In this document: positions 33,083 through 42,522 of the stretch, in pieces
Position numbering within the stretch: the stretch's first letter is position 1
How the letters are laid out: each line of letters starts with the position of its first letter
Assembly: GCF_031157275.1 (NCBI RefSeq)
Contig: NZ_JAVIFW010000005.1
Span: 248,001 to 312,000 of the forward strand
Length of the DNA: 64,000 bases
Source: Streptomyces sp. LHD-70
GTDB lineage: Bacteria; Actinomycetota; Actinomycetes; Streptomycetales; Streptomycetaceae
Direction of reading: 5' to 3'
Translations under genes and position numbers: made by a program
The notes under the pieces: model-generated
Database searches by the model: none
Told to the model about the DNA's origin: nothing
The model's input: the letters and a program-made list of their open reading frames with translations, nothing else

Positions 33083-34843
33083 GTGGCAGCACCGAAGAAG
33101 GGCCGGAGGCCGAGCGGCCAGGGCAAGCCGGGCAGGGCCCTGGCGTTCATCCTGATCGCCATGGTGGCGCTGACCGGAGGGATGTTCTTCTCCGGTCACA
33201 CCACTCCGCGCCTGGGCATCGACCTCGCGGGCGGTACGAGCATCACGCTCGAGGCCAAGAACGAGCCCGGCAAGCCGAACGCGATCAACAAGACCAACAT
33301 GGACACCGCGGTCGGCATCATCGAGCGCCGTGTCAACGGCCTGGGTGTCTCCGAGGCGGAGGTCCAGACCCAGGGCGATCGCAACATCATCGTCAACATC
33401 CCCAAGGGGACCAACGAGAAGCAGGCCCGCGAGCAGGTCGGCACGACCGCTCAGCTCTACTTCCGCCCGGTCCTCACGATGAGTGCGGGACAGCCCACGC
33501 CGGACCCCTCGTCCAGCCCGTCCCCCGACGCCTCGGAGTCCGCCAAGGACAAGCCGAAGGCGGGCAACGGCGACGAGAAGTCGACGCCCACCGCGAGCCC
33601 CACCACGCAGGGCCGTGCCGTCACCGACGCCCTGAAGGCCGACCCCACCCCCTCTCCCTCGGCGAGCGGCAAGGGCGACCAGGGCAAGGACGACGAGAAG
33701 CCCTCCGCCACCGAGACGCCCAAGCCGGACGCGGCCACGAAGAAGCTGCAGGAGCAGTTCACCGCGCTCGACTGCACCAAGAAGGACCAGCGGGTCCAGA
33801 CCGCGCAGGGCGTCAAGTCCAGTGAGCCCATGGTCGGTTGCGGCAGGAACGCCGTCGGCCAGTGGGAGAAGTACATCCTCGGTCCGGCCGAAGTCGCCGG
33901 CAAGGACGTCGACGACGCCCAGGCGGTCATCAACGACCGCGGCCAGTGGATCGTCACGATGAAGTTCAACAGCAAGGGCGCGGACAAGTTCTCGAAGATC
34001 ACGACCCAGCTGAAGACGCAGCAGTCGCCGCAGAACCAGTTCGGCATCGTGCTCGACGGCGAGGTCGTCTCCGCCCCCAGCGTCAGCGAGACCCTGAGCA
34101 AGAGCGCCGAGATCTCCGGCAGCTTCAACCAGGAGTCCGCGCAGGAGCTGGCGAACATCCTGTCGTACGGTGCGCTCCCGCTGACCTTCCAGGAGCAGAG
34201 CGTCACCTCGGTGACCGCGGCCCTCGGCGGTGAGCAGCTGAAGGCCGGTCTGATCGCCGGCGCCATCGGCCTCGCCCTGGTCGTCGTCTACCTCGTGGTC
34301 TACTACCGCGGCCTGTCCCTGATCGCCCTGCTCAGCCTGCTGGCCTCGGGCATCCTCACGTACACGCTGATGTCGCTGCTCGGGCCTGCCATCGGGTTCG
34401 CGCTGAACCTGCCGGCGGTCTGCGGCGCGATCGTGGCGATCGGCATCACCGCCGACTCGTTCATCGTGTACTTCGAGCGGGTCCGTGACGAGGTCCGTGA
34501 GGGCCGCACGCTGCGCCCCGCCGTCGAGCGAGCCTGGCCGCGCGCGCGGCGCACCATCCTGGTCTCCGACTTCGTGTCGTTCCTGGCCGCCGCGGTGCTG
34601 TTCGTCGTGACCGTCGGCAAGGTGCAGGGCTTCGCGTTCACGCTCGGCCTGACCACGCTGCTCGACGTCGTCGTGGTCTTCCTCTTCACGAAGCCGCTGA
34701 TGACGCTCATGGCCCGCCGCAAGTTCTTCGCGAACGGCCACCCGTGGTCCGGACTCGACCCGAAGCGCCTCGGCGCCAAACCCCCGCTGCGCCGCTCGCG
34801 CACCCGTCGCGTGCCCGGCTCCGTCGACCCGAAGGAGGCGTGA
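33083..34843 (+). CDS. secD: Protein translocase subunit SecD
   Basis: The 586-residue RND-type protein uses proton flow to pull proteins out of the Sec channel. The first membrane helix is followed by GIDLAGGTSITLEA, the P1 head domain, and five C-terminal membrane helices with LNLPAVCGAIVAIGITADSFIVYFERVRDE. The P1 domain carries a Pro/Ser/Thr/Lys-rich insertion of about 75 residues (roughly 140-220, for example SSPSPDASESAKDKPKAG) not present in enterobacterial SecD. GTG 33083 is the start. secF begins one base after the stop. Confidence 0.97.
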   Translation: MAAPKKGRRPSGQGKPGRALAFILIAMVALTGGMFFSGHTTPRLGIDLAGGTSITLEAKNEPGKPNAINKTNMDTAVGIIERRVNGLGVSEAEVQTQGDRNIIVNIPKGTNEKQAREQVGTTAQLYFRPVLTMSAGQPTPDPSSSPSPDASESAKDKPKAGNGDEKSTPTASPTTQGRAVTDALKADPTPSPSASGKGDQGKDDEKPSATETPKPDAATKKLQEQFTALDCTKKDQRVQTAQGVKSSEPMVGCGRNAVGQWEKYILGPAEVAGKDVDDAQAVINDRGQWIVTMKFNSKGADKFSKITTQLKTQQSPQNQFGIVLDGEVVSAPSVSETLSKSAEISGSFNQESAQELANILSYGALPLTFQEQSVTSVTAALGGEQLKAGLIAGAIGLALVVVYLVVYYRGLSLIALLSLLASGILTYTLMSLLGPAIGFALNLPAVCGAIVAIGITADSFIVYFERVRDEVREGRTLRPAVERAWPRARRTILVSDFVSFLAAAVLFVVTVGKVQGFAFTLGLTTLLDVVVVFLFTKPLMTLMARRKFFANGHPWSGLDPKRLGAKPPLRRSRTRRVPGSVDPKEA

Positions 34844-34844
34844 G

Positions 34845-35978
34845 ATGTCGAAGCTCGGCAACCTCGGCGCCCGGCTCTACCGCGGCGAAGTCGGGTACGA
34901 CTTCATCGGCAAGCGGAAGGTCTGGTACGGCGTCTCGATCCTCATCACCATCACGGCCGTCGTGGCCCTGGCGGTGCAGGGTCTGAACCTGGGCATCGAG
35001 TTCAAGGGCGGCGCCGTCTTCACGACGCCCAAGACCGAGGCCTCCGTCTCGCAGACACAGGAAGCGGCCGAAGAGGCCTCCGGACACCAGGCCATCGTCC
35101 AGAAGCTGGGCAACGGCGGCGTCCGCATCCAGGTCAGCGGCGTCGACACCGCCAAGTCCGACCAGATCAAGGCAGAACTCGCCACGGACCTCAAGGTTCC
35201 GGCGAACGACATCAACGCCGAGCTGGTCGGCCCCAGTTGGGGCGCGCAGATCGCCAACAAGGCCTGGATGGGCCTCGGCATCTTCATGATCCTTTGCGTG
35301 ATCTATCTGGCGATCGCCTTCGAGTGGCGCATGGCCGTCGCCGCCCTGATCGCCCTGATCCACGACATCACCATCACCGTCGGTATCTACGCCCTGGTGG
35401 GCTTCGAAGTCACCCCGGGCACGGTGATCGGTCTGCTGACCATCCTCGGCTACTCGCTGTACGACACGGTCGTCGTCTTCGACTCCCTGAAGGAGCAGTC
35501 GAAGGGGATCACGAAGCAGACGAAGCAGACCTACAGCGAGGTCGCCAACCTCTCCATCAACAGCACCCTGGTGCGCTCCATCAACACCACGGTGGTCGCG
35601 CTCCTGCCGGTGGCGGGCCTGTTGTTCATCGGTGGCGGTGTCCTCGGCGCCGGCATGCTCAACGACATCTCGCTCTCGCTGTTCGTCGGCCTCGCCGCCG
35701 GTGCGTACTCCTCGATCTTCATCGCCACGCCGCTCGTCGCCGACCTCAAGGAGCGCGAGCCGCAGATGAAGGCACTCAAGAAGCGGGTGCTCGCCAAGCG
35801 CGCGCAGGCCGCCGCGAAGAGCGAGTCGGAGACCACGGGCCAGGACGAGGAGCCGGCCGACCTGGGCCCGGAGGACGCGGCCCCGGCCGGAGCCGCGTCG
35901 GGCGTCGTCGGCCAGCGCCGCACCCAGCCGCAGGCCCGCAACCGCGGGCGCGGACGACCCTCGGGGAAGCGCCGATGA
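34845..35978 (+). CDS. secF: Protein translocase subunit SecF
   Basis: The 377-residue partner of SecD has six membrane helices with GIEFKGGAVF near the first and IGLLTILGYSLYDTVVVFDSLKE in the fourth, the conserved SecF segment with the proton-relay Asp. The last ~75 residues are a charged cytoplasmic tail. ATG 34845 follows secD after one base; the stop overlaps apt (ATGA), so translation of all three genes is coupled. Confidence 0.97.
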   Translation: MSKLGNLGARLYRGEVGYDFIGKRKVWYGVSILITITAVVALAVQGLNLGIEFKGGAVFTTPKTEASVSQTQEAAEEASGHQAIVQKLGNGGVRIQVSGVDTAKSDQIKAELATDLKVPANDINAELVGPSWGAQIANKAWMGLGIFMILCVIYLAIAFEWRMAVAALIALIHDITITVGIYALVGFEVTPGTVIGLLTILGYSLYDTVVVFDSLKEQSKGITKQTKQTYSEVANLSINSTLVRSINTTVVALLPVAGLLFIGGGVLGAGMLNDISLSLFVGLAAGAYSSIFIATPLVADLKEREPQMKALKKRVLAKRAQAAAKSESETTGQDEEPADLGPEDAAPAGAASGVVGQRRTQPQARNRGRGRPSGKRR

Positions 35979-36514
35979 CCGACGTCAAGGAATTGCTGCT
36001 CAGCCGGATCCGGGACGTCCCGGACTACCCGAAGGCCGGGGTGATGTTCAAGGACATCACCCCGCTGCTCGCGGACCCGACGGCGTTCTCGGCGCTCACG
36101 GGAGCCCTCGCCGACCTCTGCGTAGCGCAGGGCGCGACGAAGATCGTCGGTCTGGAGGCGCGCGGGTTCATCCTCGCGGCCCCGGTCGCGGTCCGTGCGG
36201 GCGTGGGCTTCATCCCCGTACGCAAGGCGGGCAAGCTCCCCGGAGCGACGCTCGCGCAGCGTTACGAGCTGGAGTACGGCCAGGCCGAGATCGAGGTGCA
36301 CGCCGAGGACCTGGCCGCGGGCGACCGCGTCCTGGTCATCGACGACGTCCTCGCGACCGGCGGCACCGCCGAGGCCTCGCTGCAGCTCATCCGCCGTGCG
36401 GGAGCCGAGGTGTCGGGCCTCGCCGTCCTGATGGAGCTCGGCTTCCTCGGTGGCAGGGCACGCCTTGAGCCCGCGCTCCAGGGAGCCCCGCTGGAGGCAC
36501 TGCTCACCGTCTGA
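35975..36514 (+). CDS. apt: Adenine phosphoribosyltransferase
   Basis: The 179-residue enzyme salvages adenine to AMP with PRPP. The PRPP-binding loop VLVIDDVLATGGTA and the conserved GLEARGFILAAPVA are intact. The ATG overlaps the secF stop, an arrangement conserved next to relA in actinomycetes. A hairpin terminator at 36593-36630 follows. Confidence 0.97.
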   Translation: MTDVKELLLSRIRDVPDYPKAGVMFKDITPLLADPTAFSALTGALADLCVAQGATKIVGLEARGFILAAPVAVRAGVGFIPVRKAGKLPGATLAQRYELEYGQAEIEVHAEDLAAGDRVLVIDDVLATGGTAEASLQLIRRAGAEVSGLAVLMELGFLGGRARLEPALQGAPLEALLTV

Positions 36515-36592
36515 TCGCCCCGAGACCAGACGCACCCGTCTGATCCACCCCTGATCAGCCTCCGGTCGCCCTCCGACCGGCACGATCGAGCC

Positions 36593-36630
36593 AAGGGCGG
36601 GCACCCGGCACAGTCCGGGCGCCCGCCCTT
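36593..36630 (+). terminator. Terminator after apt
   Basis: AAGGGCGGGC / GCCCGCCCTT form a 10-bp stem, with a further CCGG/CCGG pairing inside the loop. It ends the yajC-secDF-apt transcription unit before the relA promoter region. Confidence 0.7.
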
Positions 36631-36650
36631 CGCGTGCCCGCGGGGCCCGG

Positions 36651-36682
36651 TCGTCCACAGCCCTGCGGGAGGGTTATCCACA
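36651..36682 (+). promoter_or_regulatory. Pair of DnaA boxes before relA
   Basis: TTATCCACA (36674-36682) is a perfect consensus DnaA box; TCGTCCACA (36651-36659) differs at one base from the Streptomyces-preferred TTGTCCACA. They lie in the same orientation, 23 bases apart, about 85-115 bases before the relA start. Confidence 0.65.
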
Positions 36683-36765
36683 GTGGGGACGAGCCGAAGC
36701 GCAAGGATCGATACCATGGCAGTCCGGACCTGATCGGGGGGCCGGACCCTGCATGAGGAGCACTC

Positions 36766-39297
36766 TTGCCAGACGAGGCCCGTCAGCCACTCGCCGCCGC
36801 GCAGCCCGAGCCCGACCAGCCGGCCGAATCGGCCGCGGCGTCCGCTGCCACGCCCGCCGCGAGCGAGAAGAAGCAGGCACCCAAGCCGGCGACCGACCCG
36901 GTGGCCGAAAAGCCCCGCCCGGCGCCGAGTCCCGCGCCGCCCGCCAAGGGCCCCGCGAGCCAGACCCCGGCGATGCGCCCGGCCGCGGCGAACCAGTCGC
37001 GCTCCGCCTCCTCCAACCGCGTACGAGCCCGCCTCGCCCGCCTCGGCGTGCAGCGCTCGAATCCGTACAACCCGGTGCTCGAGCCGCTGCTGCGGATAGT
37101 GCGGAGCAACGACCCGAAGATCGAGACGTCGACGCTCCGCCAGATCGAGCGGGCCTACCAGGTCGCCGAGCGCTGGCACCGCGGCCAGAAGCGCAAGAGC
37201 GGCGATCCGTACATCACGCACCCCCTCGCGGTGACGACGATCCTCGCCGAGCTCGGCATGGACCCGGCCACGCTCATGGCGGGCCTGCTGCACGACACGG
37301 TCGAGGACACCGAATACGGCCTGGACACCCTCCGCCGGGACTTCGGCGACCAGGTCGCGCTGCTCGTCGACGGCGTCACGAAGCTGGACAAGGTCAAGTT
37401 CGGCGAGGCCGCGCAGGCCGAGACCGTCCGCAAGATGGTCGTCGCCATGGCCAAGGACCCGCGCGTCCTGGTCATCAAGCTCGCCGACCGCCTGCACAAC
37501 ATGCGCACGATGCGGTATCTCAAGCGCGAGAAGCAGGAGAAGAAGGCCCGCGAAACCCTGGAGATCTACGCCCCGTTGGCGCACCGACTGGGCATGAACA
37601 CCATCAAGTGGGAGCTGGAGGACCTCGCCTTCGCGATCCTCTACCCCAAGATGTACGACGAAATCGTCCGGCTCGTCGCCGAGCGCGCCCCCAAGCGCGA
37701 CGAGTACCTGGCCATAGTGACCGACGAGGTCCAGGCCGACCTGCGCGCCGCCCGCATCAAGGCCACCGTCACCGGCCGGCCGAAGCACTACTACAGCGTC
37801 TACCAGAAGATGATCGTCCGCGGCCGTGACTTCGCGGAGATCTACGACCTGGTGGGCATCCGTGTCCTGGTCGACACGGTGCGGGACTGCTACGCCGCAC
37901 TGGGCACGGTGCACGCGCGATGGAACCCGGTCCCCGGCCGGTTCAAGGACTACATCGCGATGCCCAAGTTCAATATGTACCAGTCGCTGCACACCACGGT
38001 GATCGGCCCCAACGGCAAGCCCGTCGAGCTGCAGATCCGCACGTTCGACATGCACCGCCGCGCCGAGTACGGCATCGCGGCGCACTGGAAGTACAAGCAG
38101 GAGGCCGTGGCCGGAGCCTCCAAGGTCCGCTCGGACGCCCCCAAGGGCGGCGCCAAGGACGACCACCTCAACGACATGGCGTGGCTGCGCCAACTCCTCG
38201 ACTGGCAGAAGGAGACCGAGGACCCCGGAGAGTTCCTGGAGTCCCTGCGCTTCGACCTCTCGCGCAACGAGGTCTTCGTCTTCACGCCGAAGGGCGACGT
38301 CATAGCGCTCCCGGCCGGCGCGACCCCCGTGGACTTCGCGTACGCGGTGCACACCGAGGTGGGCCACCGCACCATAGGAGCCCGGGTCAACGGCCGCCTC
38401 GTACCACTTGAATCCACCCTGGACAACGGCGACTTGGTGGAGGTCTTCACCTCCAAGGCGCCCGGCGCCGGCCCGTCCCGTGACTGGCTGGGCTTCGTCA
38501 AGTCCCCGCGGGCGCGCAACAAGATCCGCGCCTGGTTCTCCAAGGAGCGGCGAGACGAGGCCATAGAACAGGGCAAGGACGCCATCGTCCGCGCCATGCG
38601 CAAGCAGAACCTGCCGATTCAGCGCATCCTCACGGGCGACTCCCTCGTCACGATGGCGCACGAAATGCGCTACCCGGACATCTCCTCGCTGTACGCGGCG
38701 ATCGGAGAGAGCCATGTCTCCGCGCAGAACGTGGTGCAGAAGCTGGTCCAGGCCATGGGCGGCGAGGAGGCGGCCGGCGAGGACATCGCCGAGACGGCCA
38801 CCCCGGTGCGCGGCCGCAGCAAGCGCCGCGCGAACGCCGACCCGGGCGTCATGGTCAAGGGCGTCGAGGATGTGTGGGTCAAGCTCGCCCGCTGCTGCAC
38901 CCCGGTGCCGGGCGACCCCATCATCGGCTTCGTGACCCGCGGCAGCGGCGTCTCCGTGCACCGCGCGGACTGCGTCAACGTCGACTCGCTGTCGCAGCAG
39001 CCCGAGCGGATCCTCGAGGTCGAGTGGGCGCCGACCCAGTCCTCGGTGTTCCTCGTCGCCATCCAGGTCGAGGCCCTGGACCGCTCCCGGCTCCTCTCGG
39101 ACGTCACGCGCGTCCTGTCCGACCAGCACGTGAACATCCTGTCGGCCGCCGTCCAGACCTCCCGCGACCGCGTCGCCACGTCCCGCTTCACCTTCGAGAT
39201 GGGCGACCCCAAGCACCTGGGCCATGTGCTCAAGGCGGTCAGGGGAGTGGAGGGCGTCTACGACGTGTACCGCGTGACGTCGGCCCGCAGACCGTAA
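36766..39297 (+). CDS. relA: Bifunctional (p)ppGpp synthetase/hydrolase RelA
   Basis: The 843-residue Rel protein makes and degrades the alarmone (p)ppGpp. Order: a disordered Ala/Pro-rich N terminus (~1-85); the HD hydrolase domain with HP (152) and LLHDTVEDT (176-177); the synthetase domain with [23 protein letters not shown] ([19 protein letters not shown]); a zinc-finger-like [10 protein letters not shown] segment; and a C-terminal ACT domain. RFKD (392-395) is the form found in bifunctional enzymes. The start is TTG 36766, 5 bases after GAGGAG. Two DnaA-box-like sequences lie in its upstream region. Confidence 0.97.
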   Translation: MPDEARQPLAAAQPEPDQPAESAAASAATPAASEKKQAPKPATDPVAEKPRPAPSPAPPAKGPASQTPAMRPAAANQSRSASSNRVRARLARLGVQRSNPYNPVLEPLLRIVRSNDPKIETSTLRQIERAYQVAERWHRGQKRKSGDPYITHPLAVTTILAELGMDPATLMAGLLHDTVEDTEYGLDTLRRDFGDQVALLVDGVTKLDKVKFGEAAQAETVRKMVVAMAKDPRVLVIKLADRLHNMRTMRYLKREKQEKKARETLEIYAPLAHRLGMNTIKWELEDLAFAILYPKMYDEIVRLVAERAPKRDEYLAIVTDEVQADLRAARIKATVTGRPKHYYSVYQKMIVRGRDFAEIYDLVGIRVLVDTVRDCYAALGTVHARWNPVPGRFKDYIAMPKFNMYQSLHTTVIGPNGKPVELQIRTFDMHRRAEYGIAAHWKYKQEAVAGASKVRSDAPKGGAKDDHLNDMAWLRQLLDWQKETEDPGEFLESLRFDLSRNEVFVFTPKGDVIALPAGATPVDFAYAVHTEVGHRTIGARVNGRLVPLESTLDNGDLVEVFTSKAPGAGPSRDWLGFVKSPRARNKIRAWFSKERRDEAIEQGKDAIVRAMRKQNLPIQRILTGDSLVTMAHEMRYPDISSLYAAIGESHVSAQNVVQKLVQAMGGEEAAGEDIAETATPVRGRSKRRANADPGVMVKGVEDVWVKLARCCTPVPGDPIIGFVTRGSGVSVHRADCVNVDSLSQQPERILEVEWAPTQSSVFLVAIQVEALDRSRLLSDVTRVLSDQHVNILSAAVQTSRDRVATSRFTFEMGDPKHLGHVLKAVRGVEGVYDVYRVTSARRP

Positions 39298-39333
39298 CCA
39301 CGGAGTCGTACGGCAGGCACGCAGCCATACGCA

Positions 39334-39370
39334 GAAGGGGCTCCCGTACGCGAAGTACGAGAGCCCCTTC
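39334..39370. terminator. Bidirectional terminator between relA and the DUF349 gene
   Basis: GAAGGGGCTC (39334-39343) pairs perfectly with GAGCCCCTTC (39361-39370), with a further GTAC/GTAC pairing inside. It lies between two convergent stops. Confidence 0.75.
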
Positions 39371-39387
39371 CAGGTACGAGAAAGGCG

Positions 39388-40620
39388 TCAGCCGCCGAAC
39401 TCCTGAAGGCCCTTCAGCGCCTGGTCGAGCAGGGCCTGGCGGCCGTCGAGCTCCCTCTGGAGCTTGTCGGCGCGGGAGTTGTTGCCCTGCGCGCGGGCCG
39501 TCTCGATCTGGCCGTTGAGCTTGTCGACCGCGGCCTGCAGCTGGCCCGTGAGCCCCTCGGCACGCGCGCGTGCCTCCGGGTTCGTACGCCGCCACTCCAC
39601 TTCCTCGGAGTCCTGCATCGCCCGCTCCACGGCGTGCATCCGGCCCTCGACCTTCGGGCGGGCGTCACGCGGGACGTGGCCGATGGCCTCCCAGCGCTCG
39701 TTGATCGCGCGGAACGCGGCGCGGGCCGCCTTCAGATCGGTGATCGGGAGGAGCTGCTCGGCCTCGTCGGCGAGGGCCTCCTTGAGCTTGAGGTTCTCGG
39801 CCTGCTCCGCGTCCCGCTCGGCGAAGATCTCACTGCGGGCCGTGAAGAACACGTCCTGCGCGCCGCGGAAGCGGTTCCACAGGTCGTCCTCGTGCTCGCG
39901 CTGGGCACGGCCGACGGCCTTCCACTCGGCCATCAGCTCGCGGTACCGCGCGGCCGTCGGGCCCCAGTCCTTGGAGTTGGACAGTGCCTCGGCCTCGGAG
40001 ACCAGCCGCTCCTTGGCCTTGCGGGCCTCCTCGCGCTGCGCGTCGAGCGCCGCGAAGTGGGCCTTGCGGCGCTTGGAGAAGGCGGAGCGCGCGTGCGAGA
40101 AGCGGTGCCACAGCTCGTCGTCCGACTTGCGGTCGAGCCGCGGCAGACCCTTCCAGGTGTCCACAAGCGCGCGCAGCCGCTCGCCGGCCGCCCGCCACTG
40201 CTCGCTCTGGGCCAGCTCCTCGGCCTCGGCGACCAAGGCCTCCTTGGCGTGCTTGGCCTCGTCCGCCTGCTTCGCCTTCTGGACCTTGCGCTCCTCGCGG
40301 CGGGCGTCGACGCTCTCCACCAGCTTGTCGAGCCGCTTGGCCAGGGAGTCCAGGTCACCCACCGCGTGCGCGTCGGTGATCTGCTCGCGCAGGTGCTCGA
40401 TGGCGGTCGTCGCGTCCTTGGCCGACAGGTCCGTGGTCTGTACCCGGCGCTCGAGAAGGCCGATCTCCACGACCAGGCCGTCGTACTTGCGCTTGAAGTA
40501 GGCAAGGGCCTCGTCGGGAGAGCCTGCCTGCCACGAGCCGACGACTCGCTCGCCTCCGTCGGCCGTACGCACGTACACGGTCCCCGCCTCGTCGACGCGG
40601 CCCCACGGGTCGCTGCTCAC
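39388..40620 (-). CDS. DUF349 coiled-coil protein
   Basis: The 410-residue protein is nearly all helical and contains at least three DUF349 repeats of about 70 residues, each with a WKxxGR or WKGLPR turn and a (D/E)DxLWxRFxxAxxxFFxxR/K signature (for example DELWHRFSHARSAFSKRRK, DDLWNRFRGAQDVFFTAR). Coiled-coil stretches link them. The family is widespread but unassigned. The start is GTG 40620, with GGAGGAGG just upstream. TCGTCCACA (40665-40673), a near DnaA box, lies 45 bases upstream. It is convergent to relA. Confidence 0.92.
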   Translation of the reverse strand: MSSDPWGRVDEAGTVYVRTADGGERVVGSWQAGSPDEALAYFKRKYDGLVVEIGLLERRVQTTDLSAKDATTAIEHLREQITDAHAVGDLDSLAKRLDKLVESVDARREERKVQKAKQADEAKHAKEALVAEAEELAQSEQWRAAGERLRALVDTWKGLPRLDRKSDDELWHRFSHARSAFSKRRKAHFAALDAQREEARKAKERLVSEAEALSNSKDWGPTAARYRELMAEWKAVGRAQREHEDDLWNRFRGAQDVFFTARSEIFAERDAEQAENLKLKEALADEAEQLLPITDLKAARAAFRAINERWEAIGHVPRDARPKVEGRMHAVERAMQDSEEVEWRRTNPEARARAEGLTGQLQAAVDKLNGQIETARAQGNNSRADKLQRELDGRQALLDQALKGLQEFGG

Positions 40621-40773
40621 AGCGCCTCCTCCACATGATGCCTGCGCGGGGGTTGCCCGGGGCATCGTCCACAGTTTCTTCAGAGCAGCCGCACACGGCG
40701 CCCTGCACAACGCCAACATAGGCGACGAGCAGGGCGGCTGTCCGCATCCAGCAGTACCGAACTTGCCCGCTGG

Positions 40774-41616
40774 TCAAGACTTCCTGACGGTCGCCTTGTC
40801 GATCACCACCGTGGCGTTCGGGGCGGTGTTGCCCGTGGTCGGGTCGGGTGCCGTGGCGCCCGCGTCGGCGATCTTCTTCAGGACCTTCATGCCGGACTTC
40901 GAGACCGTGCCGAAGGGCGTGTAGTCGGGCGGCAGCTGGCTGTCCTGGTAGACGAGGAAGAACTGGCTGCCGCCGGTGTCACGGCCCTTGCCGTCCTGCG
41001 GGTTGTACTGGTTCGCCATCGCGACCGTGCCCGCCGGGTACACGTTGCCCTTGAGGCTCTTGTCCTTCAGGTTCTCGTCCGGAATCGTGTAGCCGGGGCC
41101 GCCCGTTCCGTCCCCCTTCGGGTCGCCGCACTGCAGGACGTAGATGCCCTGGTTGGTGAGGCGGTGGCACTTCGTGTGGTTCAAGTAGCCCTTGTTCACC
41201 AGGAAGTCGAACGAGTTCACCGTGTGCGGCGCGGCCGAGGCCTTCAGGTCGATGTCGATGTCACCGCAGGTCGTGGCCAGACTCATCGTGTAGTCGGCGG
41301 ACTTGTCGATGCTGAGCTTCGGCTCCTTCTTGTAGCTCAGCTCCTCGACCTTGCCCGGCGCCGGCTTCGCGCACGGGTCCTCGACCTTCGGGCTGGCGGA
41401 CGGCGCGGCCTCCGCGTCCGTCTTCTCCTTGCCGTCGTCGCCCGTGAAGGCGCCCGCGGCCACAGCACCGCCGCTCGCCGCGAGCACCACCACGAGCGAG
41501 GCGGCGATGATCGCGTTACGGCGCTGCGCCTTGCGCCGCGCCGTCTCCCGCCGCTCCTGCTGGCGAGCGAACTTCTCCCGGGCGAGCTGACGCCGCCGCT
41601 GATCGTTGCTGACCAC
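40774..41616 (-). CDS. Membrane-anchored cyclophilin-type peptidylprolyl isomerase
   Basis: The 280-residue protein has a basic N terminus (~33 residues, Arg/Gln-rich), one membrane helix (AIIAASLVVVLAASGGAVAA), a charged linker, and a cyclophilin domain from about residue 105. TCGDIDIDLKASAAPHTVNSF, FLVNKGYLNHTKCHRL and GSQFFLVY are typical, with GYTIPDENL; the usual catalytic Arg of the FHR motif is present as CHRL. Its position outside the membrane suggests help in folding secreted proteins. The start is GTG 41616, with AAGGAGAAG upstream. It lies upstream of the DUF349 gene on the same strand. Confidence 0.92.
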   Translation of the reverse strand: MVSNDQRRRQLAREKFARQQERRETARRKAQRRNAIIAASLVVVLAASGGAVAAGAFTGDDGKEKTDAEAAPSASPKVEDPCAKPAPGKVEELSYKKEPKLSIDKSADYTMSLATTCGDIDIDLKASAAPHTVNSFDFLVNKGYLNHTKCHRLTNQGIYVLQCGDPKGDGTGGPGYTIPDENLKDKSLKGNVYPAGTVAMANQYNPQDGKGRDTGGSQFFLVYQDSQLPPDYTPFGTVSKSGMKVLKKIADAGATAPDPTTGNTAPNATVVIDKATVRKS

Positions 41617-41798
41617 CGGGTCTTCTCCTTGTACGCATCGTGAACGGTCCGAACCGCCTGAGCTTGCCCCGTACCGTATATGGGTTAGCTGTGCGCCGAG
41701 CCGCGCCGGTAGGCTGCGTGTATTGCGATCTGGTGTCGCCGCCGCCCTCGGCCGGTGAACCGCCGCACCTTCCCGTCGGACCACCCTTAAGGACGAAC

Positions 41799-42509
41799 GT
41801 GCTGATTGCCGGGTTCCCCGCCGGGGCCTGGGGGACCAACTGCTATCTGGTCGCCCCGGCCGCAGGCGAGGAGTGCGTGATCATCGACCCCGGCCACCAG
41901 GCCGCCGAAGGCGTCGAGGAAGCACTCAAAAAGCATCGGCTCAAGCCCGTCGCGGTCGTCCTCACCCACGGCCATATCGACCATGTCGCCTCGGTCGTCC
42001 CGGTCTGCGGAGCGCATGACGTTCCCGCCTGGATCCACCCCGATGACCGGTACATGATGAGCGACCCCGAGAAGGCGCTCGGCCGCTCCATCGGCATGCC
42101 GCTGATGGGCGAGCTGACCGTGGGGGAGCCGGACGACGTGCGGGAGTTGAGTGACGGCGCCCGCCTGCAGCTGGCCGGGCTCGACTTCTCCGTCGCGCAC
42201 GCACCGGGGCATACGAAGGGGTCGGTGACCTTCCGGATGCCCGAGGCCGCGGACATCCCGTCCGTCTTCTTCTCGGGCGATCTGCTCTTCGCCGGCTCCA
42301 TCGGACGCACCGACCTGCCCGGCGGTGACATGGACGACATGCTCGAGTCGCTGGGCCGCGTGTGCCTGCCGCTCGACGACTCGACCGTGGTCCTGTCCGG
42401 GCACGGTCCCCAGACGACCATCGGCCAGGAGCGCGCCACCAACCCGTATCTGCGCCAGGTGGCCGCAGGCCAGGGAGCCGCACAGCAGGCTCCGCGACGA
42501 GGAATGTGA
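41799..42509 (+). CDS. Metallo-beta-lactamase fold hydrolase, glyoxalase II-like
   Basis: The 236-residue protein carries the MBL metal motif LTHGHIDHV (H-x-H-x-DH), followed by [10 protein letters not shown] (His), and [20 protein letters not shown] with the bridging Asp. This set and the overall length are those of glyoxalase II-like hydrolases (hydroxyacylglutathione hydrolase family). Streptomyces lack glutathione, so the thiol ester substrate would be a mycothiol or other adduct, if that activity is right. GTG 41799 is chosen, with AAGGA upstream. The gene lies just before hisS. Confidence 0.88.
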   Translation: MLIAGFPAGAWGTNCYLVAPAAGEECVIIDPGHQAAEGVEEALKKHRLKPVAVVLTHGHIDHVASVVPVCGAHDVPAWIHPDDRYMMSDPEKALGRSIGMPLMGELTVGEPDDVRELSDGARLQLAGLDFSVAHAPGHTKGSVTFRMPEAADIPSVFFSGDLLFAGSIGRTDLPGGDMDDMLESLGRVCLPLDDSTVVLSGHGPQTTIGQERATNPYLRQVAAGQGAAQQAPRRGM

Positions 42510-42522
42510 CGAGAGTTTTCCC

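Noticed and set aside
36515..36765. Replication origin because of DnaA boxes
   Set aside because: Only two boxes, no AT-rich unwinding region and no dnaA, dnaN or gyr genes nearby.
36262..39225. 987-codon open frame antisense to relA and apt
   Set aside because: Composition of a mirror frame (Val/Leu/Gly/Arg/His), no start signal, and relA is certain on the other strand.
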